A DNA stretch of 13,552 nucleotides, taken from contig JABJOR010000397.1 in the NCBI GenBank assembly GCA_018664265.1, positions 1 to 13,552 on the forward strand, given 5' to 3'. This stretch comes from Rhodospirillales bacterium (lineage in GTDB: Bacteria; Pseudomonadota; Alphaproteobacteria; Rhodospirillales; Casp-alpha2). Both the position numbers and the translations under genes were made by a program. This document shows, piece after piece, positions 7,447 to 13,552 of the stretch. Under the pieces are notes generated by a model, which ran no database searches, was not told the origin of the DNA, and worked only from the letters and a program-made list of their open reading frames with translations. Each line of letters begins with the position of its first letter. Position 1 is the first letter of the stretch.

Positions 7447-8358
7447 CTATTCTTCCCGCTCCGTATCAAAGTATGTATTAGCTGGTTTTGATGCCCCATT
7501 ATCCAGATATTGAATTACATCTAGTATTCCCAGACCCAAATCAATAAACGTATTTCTCGTCATCTTCCTCCCTAATCGCGGGGTGTAGTTGTATGGCGTC
7601 TGCATATAATGCCCAGATGACGCATCAGCGGGGCCGAAGGATATTTCCACTTTGTTTCCAAGAATTTCACGAACCATTTCAAGCAATTCTCTCGTGGTCA
7701 TTCTTTCTCGTCCGGTCAGGTGCAGAATTGATCCTATAAACTCATCTGCCAATACATCTGCACTCATCAGAGCAGCGTCTCGAATGTGTATGTACTCTCT
7801 AACTTCCTTACCGTTGCCAGGATATTCAATATGTTGATCTTCCAATGCCGAACGCACCATCTTGAAAACTGCATTTGAGCTGTCAGCACGGGGACCATAG
7901 AGCGATCCATAGCGAAGAATTGTATAGTCCAACCCAAATCTTTCATGGTAATCCTGAATCAAGAGCTCACAGGCCTGTTTTGAGGTTCGATAGAACGAGC
8001 CCTGGGCTGAATATACGTAAATTGAACTCGAGAAAACCAACCGCTTGACGCTGTGCTCACGGGCGGCTTCAAGCACGTTCAACGTCCCCATAACATTCAC
8101 GGACATCGTTTTACGAGGTTGACTTAAAGCTTGATCAATATCCGCAAGCGCGGCCAGGTGGTATACGACATCACAACCTTTAATCGCATCCGATATTTCT
8201 TGAAAAACGGTTATATCTCCGACAATCATTGATTGGCACTCGTTGACATAAGGCGAATCCAACAGGTCAAAAATTATTACTGAGTGCCCAGCTTCGCTGA
8301 GCGCATCTGCAACATGACTGCCAAGGAAGCCCGCACCACCTGTTACCAGAATTTTCAT
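7447..8358 (-). CDS. NAD-dependent epimerase/dehydratase (extended SDR), short form
   Basis: A 303-aa extended short-chain dehydrogenase. The N-terminal Rossmann motif is TGGAGFLG (6-13), with Asp31 ending strand 2 (IIFD), GDIT at 47-50, YHLAA at 66-70, the catalytic SSS at 110-112 and YRTSK (Tyr123, Lys127). LRYGSLYGPRA and EYIHIRDAA follow. Between the catalytic Ser and Tyr there are only about 11-13 residues, against 24 in the GalE of this same window, so the usual loop over the substrate is missing. The family epimerises, dehydrates or reduces nucleotide-sugars in the cytoplasm using NAD(P). The exact substrate cannot be told; it could act with the neighbouring hydroxyacid dehydrogenase. 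The ATG at 8358 has GAGG a few bases upstream and lies 12 nt after the dehydrogenase stop. It is the last gene before the internal promoter. Confidence 0.9.
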   Translation of the reverse strand: MKILVTGGAGFLGSHVADALSEAGHSVIIFDLLDSPYVNECQSMIVGDITVFQEISDAIKGCDVVYHLAALADIDQALSQPRKTMSVNVMGTLNVLEAAREHSVKRLVFSSSIYVYSAQGSFYRTSKQACELLIQDYHERFGLDYTILRYGSLYGPRADSSNAVFKMVRSALEDQHIEYPGNGKEVREYIHIRDAALMSADVLADEFIGSILHLTGRERMTTRELLEMVREILGNKVEISFGPADASSGHYMQTPYNYTPRLGRKMTRNTFIDLGLGILDVIQYLDNGASKPANTYFDTEREE

Positions 8359-8370
8359 ATATACCTCATT

Positions 8371-9363
8371 TTAAACAGATTTTTGCTGAGCCATTGTGAA
8401 TTCAGATTCTGGTACCGGACTCAGAAATTCCTTACCTGCACTAAATCGAATTGCTTCTTGTGTTGCTTCAATTTCCATTTGTGCACGACAGTCTTGCGTC
8501 ATGGACCCCAAATGGCAGGTAAGCACTGTATTATCCAAATTTTTCAATTGACCTGAATAAGGCTCTTCTTCAAAAGTATCTATTGCTGCAGCCTGTAGCA
8601 GGCCCTGTTGTAACGCTTCGGCAAGGTCAGCTTCATTCACTATTCCACCTCGTGCAGTGTTTATCAAAATAGCATTGTCTTTGAACATCGCCAGTTCACG
8701 TTTAGAAACGAGGTACTTAGTCTCAGCATTGAGAGGAGTATGAAGTGAAATAATATCGCATTCACGATAGATTGTTTCTTTTGATGCCCACGTAACCAAC
8801 CCGTCAAGATCAGGGTTCTCAAAAAGATCATTCGCAACGACTTTAGCCTCAGGAAAGCCCCCTGAGATGTGTCTTGCTACGCGGGCTCCTATACGACCGC
8901 ACCCGATTATACCAACCGTGCATTCGGATAATCGACGTCCAGCCTTACGGAACCATGTACCAGCGCGAATATCGCGATCGGCTTTTGTCACTTTCCGCAG
9001 CATATCGATCATTAATCCAATGGTTAATTCAGCAACGGCGGGGGAAGGCGCCTCAGGCGTATAGGATATTTTGATATTTCGTTCTCGCGCCGCCGTCAAA
9101 TCCACGCCGTCAAGACCGATACCAACACGGCAAATGGCTTTTAAATCCGGGCAGGCATTCATAACGGCTGCTGTAATTGGCTCGGTGCCCGCGATGACGA
9201 TTTCAGCAACATGAATAATATCGGCGACCTCGTTTAACTGCAGCTTACGACCTAACGGGTTGATCACGAACTCTATTCCTGCATCTCGCAATAAATCCTG
9301 CGGCGTAGGATCAAAGGCACCAAAAGGAACGGTCGTGACCACAAGTTTTCGCGAGTCAGACAT
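8371..9363 (-). CDS. D-isomer-specific 2-hydroxyacid dehydrogenase (phosphoglycerate dehydrogenase-like)
   Basis: A 330-aa NAD-dependent dehydrogenase with the full catalytic set: the dinucleotide-binding GIIGCGRIG (GCGRIG about 154-159), catalytic Arg238 in NTARGG, Glu267 in FEEEP and His284 in LTCHLGS, where most relatives have T-P-H-I/L-G. It lacks the C-terminal ACT or regulatory domains of long SerA enzymes. The family interconverts 2-hydroxy and 2-keto acids. Within a glycan locus it probably supplies or oxidises an acidic precursor, for example for the HisC-like aminotransferase, rather than making serine (inference). The start is ATG at 9363; its A is shared with the TGA of the ABC transporter gene (TGATG), with GGCGG upstream. 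A TTG one codon earlier is also in frame. Translation is likely coupled to the transporter's downstream part. Confidence 0.9.
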   Translation of the reverse strand: MSDSRKLVVTTVPFGAFDPTPQDLLRDAGIEFVINPLGRKLQLNEVADIIHVAEIVIAGTEPITAAVMNACPDLKAICRVGIGLDGVDLTAARERNIKISYTPEAPSPAVAELTIGLMIDMLRKVTKADRDIRAGTWFRKAGRRLSECTVGIIGCGRIGARVARHISGGFPEAKVVANDLFENPDLDGLVTWASKETIYRECDIISLHTPLNAETKYLVSKRELAMFKDNAILINTARGGIVNEADLAEALQQGLLQAAAIDTFEEEPYSGQLKNLDNTVLTCHLGSMTQDCRAQMEIEATQEAIRFSAGKEFLSPVPESEFTMAQQKSV

Positions 9364-11207
9364 CAAATTGTTACCGCCACGGAAGGTTCATTTTCTTCAA
9401 TCAAGTCCATATTTTGGTGAGAGACCATATTCCAGAAAATTCCTTTTTTGTCCATCAACTCGTTCAGAGACCCTTCTTCGACGACTTGACCTTTCGACAA
9501 TACAACAACTTTGTCAGCACGACGAATAGTCGAAAGGCGATGTGCGATGACAAGTACAGTACGGTTTTCACGGAGAGTTTCGACAGCGTTTTGAACTGCT
9601 TTTTCTGTATAAGTATCCAATTGACTGGTTGCTTCATCCATAATCAGAATTTCGGGATTACGGAGTATAGCCCTGGCTATGGCAATTCGCTGTTGCTGTC
9701 CTCCCGACAGTTTCATACCACGGTCACCGACCTTGGTATCGTACCCCTCTGGAAGTTCTTGAATGAATTCATCAGCCGCTGCAAGCTTAGCCGCTCGGAT
9801 AATATCATCCTGTGACACCCCTTCCATTGAAAAAGAAATGTTACGGCTGATGCTGTTATTGAATATAAAAATGTCCTGGCTAACGACGCTGATATTTCGA
9901 CGCAGATCAGAAATATTAAAATCTTCAATTGGTGTACCGCCAATATTAATAGATCCAGACTGAGGGTCGTAAAACCGTGTTAGCAGTGAAATTAACGTGT
10001 TTTTTCCGGACCCCGACGGGCCAACTATAGCTGTCATTTTTCCCTTTGGAATGCGTAAATCCAAATTGGAAATTGCGGATTCATCTGTATTTGGATAGGA
10101 AAATACAACATTCTTAAATTCAATTTTCGAATCAATGAATTCAAAGTCTTTCTTACCCGATTTTTGTGCTTTGGAATTAGCTTCCATATGAAAATTCTCG
10201 ATTTGATCAAGAAAATACATGGTGTTGATAATTCGGTACCGTGCAACATTGATATTGGAGACTGGCGCTAACAATCGCATGAGCAAGAACAAAAACATTA
10301 ACAAGCTACCCAGCCAGTTTCCACTTTCATTTCCCAGTACGCTACCGCCGAACAAAAGAACACATACAAATACTCCTACTGCTGTCGACAAGAATGGACT
10401 TGTCAGCGCACTATATTTTATTACCAATGTTTCAGTTTCAATAAGGTCTCCGACATTTTTGGTAAACAACTTTTCCATAAGACGTTCAGCAGCAGACAGG
10501 CGAATCAACTTCATACCTGTAATCGTTTCAAAAATATTTTCGTTTATGCGGCCATTCTGTTCAGATAATGCTTTGCCAGCTCGACGCAACGGTCCCGCAG
10601 AGTATAATTTAAGAAGATATGAAATCACCGCCATAAAAACCACAGAAACAACTGTCATCTTCCAGGACAATAAAATCATTAAAGCGACATAAACGATTAC
10701 GATCAACATATTCCAAATAACAGAGGCAACATTAGTCAAGAGGTTGGCCACCCCTGCGACCCATGTGGACAAACCATTTTACAGGGTGCCTACGTCATTT
10801 TCGGTGATATATGGATATTCAACATCAACAAGTGCGTTGTACCCCCGCACTGTGAGATTATATTTCATACGTAATGGTATTAGCGATCCAATAACCTGAA
10901 CCCAATACAGCAGGATACCACGCGCTAACAATAGTACGCCCAATCCAAGAGCAGCATATTGCAATCGCTCCTCAGGGGCAATTGACTCAAAATAAATGGA
11001 TATATATTTTAAGATCGGAACATCTGAAAAAGTAGCACCTCCAGATTGTGAGTCCAGTATTGGAACCAGCATGGAAACGCCTACGCCTTCTGTTAAGGCT
11101 ACAGCGACAGACAGAAACAAAAAACCAACAAAAATTGATTTTTCGACTGCCAGATAACGTAAACATCTGATCGTGAATGCTGTAAAATTGGATAGCTTAT
11201 TAAACAT
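9363..11207 (-). pseudogene. ABC exporter (fused membrane and ATPase domains, flippase-like), interrupted by an in-frame TAA
   Basis: The frame would encode about 614 residues: six membrane helices (roughly 22-45, 83-110, 162-182, 183-203, 271-292, 298-319) and a C-terminal ATPase domain. The layout and the N-terminal LTEGVGVSMLVPIL resemble PglK/MsbA-type exporters that flip lipid-linked oligosaccharides across the inner membrane. TAA at 10779-10781 replaces codon 143, in the first cytoplasmic loop after helix 2, within ENDVGTL-stop-NGLSTWV. Both sides are in the same frame and join naturally, so this is a nonsense change and not a frameshift. The likely original codon is CAA (Gln). The next possible start, TTG at 10772, lacks a ribosome site and would drop helices 1-2. 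The ATPase domain has LSGGQ (500-504), Walker B with ILIMDEA (Asp/Glu 524-525) and the H-loop His556, but Walker A reads GPSGSGKNT, with Asn403 for Ser/Thr. The gene is probably inactive unless the stop is a sequence error. Confidence 0.85.
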
Positions 11208-11253
11208 TATATAATCCAGATGAACATTGGCCTATTGCATTTTCCAATTTCGA

Positions 11254-12255
11254 CTACCCTTGGTTTTCAAAGAATTTTGGTAAAGCGGCCTGCCAGGATA
11301 ATGAACTTTGGACTATTGTCGAAAGGTCATTATGTTTTGCATTCCAACCAAGAACCGCCTTTGCGCGATCAGCATTGGCAATTAAAACAGGGGGATCACC
11401 CTCACGCCTGGCAACAATACGTTTCTGTAACGTTACATCGCCGACTTGTTCGACAACCTCTATCGCTTGTTTTACAGAAACACCGTGCCCATACCCAAGA
11501 TTAAGAACCAATTGGCCTCCCTCATCCAATAATTTTTCCAAAGCAAGAACATGGGCGGAGACGAGGTCCTCAACATGAATATAGTCTCGGACACAGGTTC
11601 CATCTTCGGTATCATAATCATCACCAAAAATAGATATATCTGGCCGCAACCCCAATGCTGTTTCACAGGCAATACGGAGCAAATGGGTACTATTGGGGCC
11701 AGCCTGACCACTTCGGCCTTTGGTGTCGGCACCCGCTACATTAAAATATCTCAGAGCCGCGTAAGGTAGACCGCATGCTCTCGAAGCATCCTCAAGCATC
11801 CATTCCGTCATCAGCTTGGACCGGCCATAAGGATTGATGGGATTTAGCGGCGCATCTTCACTAACTGTGCCAACCTCCGGACAACCATATACTGCCGCTG
11901 TTGAAGAAAAAACCACGGCCCGGATATTGGCGCATACACATGCTTTAATTAACGTGTGAGAAGCAATGGTGTTATTTTCATAATAGCCAATTGGATCAGT
12001 TACAGACTCTGGGACGACTATTGACCCGGCAAAATGCATAACGCCCGCGATGTCGTGCTGTTCAAATATTGATGAAAGAAGTTCTGGGTCCTCTACATTT
12101 CCAAGAACATGAGGAACTCCATCAGGTATAAGTTTCTGATGTCCTGTCGAAAGGTTATCAAGAATAATAGGGTCCCAGCCATTGGCCAATAACGCCAAAG
12201 CAGCATGACTACCAATGTAACCCGCGCCCCCTGTCACCAAGATTTTTTTACTCAT
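11254..12255 (-). CDS. galE: UDP-glucose 4-epimerase
   Basis: A full-length 333-aa GalE: the NAD-binding GGAGYIGSH (9-17), LDNLSTGH at 32-39, HFAG at 74-77, the catalytic SST (117-119) and Tyr143/Lys147 in YGRSK, then LRYFNVAGAD and RDYIHVEDL. It interconverts UDP-glucose and UDP-galactose (in some members the N-acetylated forms) in the cytoplasm, supplying galactose-type residues for the glycan. The 120-bp gap upstream (12256-12375) contains a weak AT-rich stem and no clear promoter. The ABC exporter gene starts 46 nt after its stop. Nothing is missing from the enzyme, and the assignment is firm at family level. Confidence 0.95.
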   Translation of the reverse strand: MSKKILVTGGAGYIGSHAALALLANGWDPIILDNLSTGHQKLIPDGVPHVLGNVEDPELLSSIFEQHDIAGVMHFAGSIVVPESVTDPIGYYENNTIASHTLIKACVCANIRAVVFSSTAAVYGCPEVGTVSEDAPLNPINPYGRSKLMTEWMLEDASRACGLPYAALRYFNVAGADTKGRSGQAGPNSTHLLRIACETALGLRPDISIFGDDYDTEDGTCVRDYIHVEDLVSAHVLALEKLLDEGGQLVLNLGYGHGVSVKQAIEVVEQVGDVTLQKRIVARREGDPPVLIANADRAKAVLGWNAKHNDLSTIVQSSLSWQAALPKFFENQG

Positions 12256-12375
12256 CCCGACCTATCGCCTAATACAGAAAAATCATCCGTCAATATATTA
12301 TTCTTCACAAAGACAGAAAGCATTTTTAAAATGCCCCTGAAATTGACTGTACATATGCATGCACTACGATCTTGA

Positions 12376-13173
12376 TTAACCAAGTTCATGGTGATTATAC
12401 AAAAGGTGTTTAGAAGAACAATTGAGTTTCTCTTCAAGACCTGCTGGAGAGAGTTTTATTTTGAGATATTCAGCCGCTATCTCATCTGTAAATTCGGAAT
12501 TCCGCGTGTAGCGAATTTCATCGCTACTATCCTGGGCCAAAGGCTCTGAAGAAAACAAGGTCCCGGCTTTAATGGCTTTTACAACAGATTCATGTGCAGC
12601 ACGAACGGCATTCATGCCAAATACAAATGGATCGTGCTTACCTTTTTCTGGCATGGCATGAAATAAAATGCCCCCTGAATCCAGTCCTCGAGACAACATA
12701 TGAATTGTCGCGCCAACCAAATCTGGATTGCCATCATAGAGAGCCCAAAAATTGCAAGAACTACCGCGATAGTATGGCGAGACACCCATGTGAATATTGA
12801 TGGCACTATTATCAACAAGAAAATCAATGAGCGGCCCTTTGATGAAACTGGATCCAAAAACTATATAATAATCAGATGATAATGCCGGGCCAAATTTTTC
12901 TAGCGGGACCATACTCAGGTCTTCAGACTTAATTGAAATAGAACGGACGTTCTTTGGCAAAAACCGAACATCCCCAAATACTTGTTCTTCTGCTGAAATC
13001 ACATGTGCAAAATATTTTTGCATAATTTCTGATTTTTGAAAGAAGTCCGCAATTTCACCAGGGAACACGGTACTGCACTCCTGAATGGCAAATACTTCAT
13101 CTGCAATGTCAGAAAGGGCTTCGATTAACGCAATATGGCGCGGTTGGTTATTCGTAAATACTGTGATTTTCAT
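12376..13173 (-). CDS. Formyltransferase (10-formyltetrahydrofolate-dependent type), single domain
   Basis: A 265-aa protein with the formyltransferase catalytic fold. The hallmark is NIHMGVSPYYRG (126-137), giving the catalytic Asn126 and His128, followed by the third catalytic residue Asp165 in SRGLDSGG. DYYIVFGSSFIKGPL (101-115) is the preceding strand and helix. The C-terminal tRNA-binding domain of methionyl-tRNA formyltransferase (Fmt) is absent, so it is not housekeeping Fmt. In a glycan locus, N-formylation of an amino-sugar nucleotide is the most likely reaction, as in the Qui3NFo/Qui4NFo enzymes; the amine could come from the HisC-like aminotransferase (inference). A GART-like or formyl-hydrolysing role is less likely. 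The ATG at 13173 overlaps the deacetylase stop (ATGA), with a GAGAG-type ribosome site upstream. Confidence 0.87.
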   Translation of the reverse strand: MKITVFTNNQPRHIALIEALSDIADEVFAIQECSTVFPGEIADFFQKSEIMQKYFAHVISAEEQVFGDVRFLPKNVRSISIKSEDLSMVPLEKFGPALSSDYYIVFGSSFIKGPLIDFLVDNSAINIHMGVSPYYRGSSCNFWALYDGNPDLVGATIHMLSRGLDSGGILFHAMPEKGKHDPFVFGMNAVRAAHESVVKAIKAGTLFSSEPLAQDSSDEIRYTRNSEFTDEIAAEYLKIKLSPAGLEEKLNCSSKHLLYNHHELG

Positions 13174-13552
13174 GCTTTAATTTCTCTCATTATCATCGCG
13201 TGATCCACCCGAGGGTATTCAAGCTGCGTCCAGGAAGGTACGGTATCCATATACGCTCGAAAACCTACTTGTATCCCCAATTTCTTTAGAGCAGAAAGAG
13301 TTACATCATTATAAGAGTTACATGGGTGTGACATACAAACAGGGCGATTTCCCAAAACTTTTCCAAGATGCTCTGTGTTTTTCTTGTACTCTAAATGCTG
13401 CTCAGATGCGGATAGTTCTTTCATTCGGGTTGGGTGAGTGTAGGAATGCAACCCGATCACATGAGCATCCTGCTGTAGAGCGACCAAACAAGAATCGTTC
13501 ATCCACAATCGTTCTCGAATACTATCAGGATCAAAATCCTTTTCATCCATCA
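13170..13552 (-). CDS. NodB-type polysaccharide deacetylase (5' end outside window)
   Basis: The frame is open to the right edge, so only the last 126 or so residues are visible. They carry NodB-homology motif 2 as HSYTHP, with the two metal-binding histidines four apart (35 and 39 of the visible part), and a motif-3-like MSHPCNSYND, where most members have an R-P-x-G-type sequence. The catalytic DDG motif must lie upstream, outside the window; the Met at 13550 is therefore not the true start. The family removes N- or O-acetyl groups from polysaccharides or precursors. The short conserved C-terminal block, without signal peptide information, leaves the cellular site open. The stop overlaps the formyltransferase start by 4 bp, so the two are coupled and may act on the same amino-sugar: deacetylate, then formylate. 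Confidence 0.82.
   Translation of the reverse strand, partial: MDEKDFDPDSIRERLWMNDSCLVALQQDAHVIGLHSYTHPTRMKELSASEQHLEYKKNTEHLGKVLGNRPVCMSHPCNSYNDVTLSALKKLGIQVGFRAYMDTVPSWTQLEYPRVDHAMIMREIKA

Noticed and set aside
9363..11207. Two genuine separate half-transporter genes, a programmed frameshift or stop-codon reassignment for the ABC exporter
   Set aside because: Both parts are in the same frame, so no frameshift is involved. The second part would start at a TTG without a ribosome site in the middle of the membrane domain. Other genes in the window end normally at TAA.
12320..12334. GCATTTT/AAAATGC palindrome upstream of galE, as a terminator or operator
   Set aside because: The arms are almost all A/T with essentially no loop, and the following sequence is only mildly T-rich. 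The context gives no further support.
12252..12437. A 61-codon minus-strand frame ending in an ATGA overlap with galE
   Set aside because: It mostly overlaps the end of the formyltransferase gene in another frame, has no recognisable family, starts at TTG and fills a gap with ordinary AT-rich sequence. The overlap with galE is probably chance.
1..13552. CRISPR arrays, tRNA or rRNA genes, insertion sequences, attachment sites
   Set aside because: No regularly spaced repeats, transposase frames, tRNA-like sequences or flanking target duplications were seen on either strand.

Overview
This window looks like the middle of a surface-glycan biosynthesis locus (capsule, O-antigen or protein-glycosylation type). 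Every convincing gene is on the minus strand, so the locus reads from right to left. The gene families and the moderate, slightly AT-rich composition suggest a Gram-negative bacterium, possibly a marine or environmental alphaproteobacterium. That placement is an impression; there is no rRNA or other marker gene here to test it.

Upstream block (13552 down to 7447): a NodB-type polysaccharide deacetylase (5' end outside the window), a short formyltransferase, a UDP-glucose 4-epimerase (galE), an ABC exporter resembling lipid-linked-oligosaccharide flippases, a D-2-hydroxyacid dehydrogenase and a short extended-SDR epimerase. Several junctions overlap or are very tight, as in an operon. The ABC exporter has two lesions: an in-frame TAA after codon 142, and an Asn in place of the Ser/Thr of the Walker A motif.

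Downstream block (7399 down to 1): a 139-bp AT-rich gap holds a good sigma-70-like promoter (TTGATT, 17 bp, TACAAT) with a 9-bp-arm palindrome in its spacer. After it come a cobalamin-binding radical SAM enzyme, a NodU-type carbamoyltransferase with an unusual C-terminal extension, a NeuA-like cytidylyltransferase, a possible 24-aa ORF, a HisC-like PLP aminotransferase, and a second cobalamin-binding radical SAM enzyme. The last is a clear paralogue of the first, starts at TTG and runs off the left edge.

Taken together, the families suggest that an unusual monosaccharide or similar small moiety is oxidised, aminated, possibly C- or P-methylated, carbamoylated, N-formylated, activated with CMP and added to a glycan that the ABC exporter would flip. 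No glycosyltransferase is visible, so the locus must continue beyond the window. The most novel part is the block of two paralogous B12-radical SAM enzymes with a cytidylyltransferase, an aminotransferase and a carbamoyltransferase; its substrate cannot be read from the sequence.
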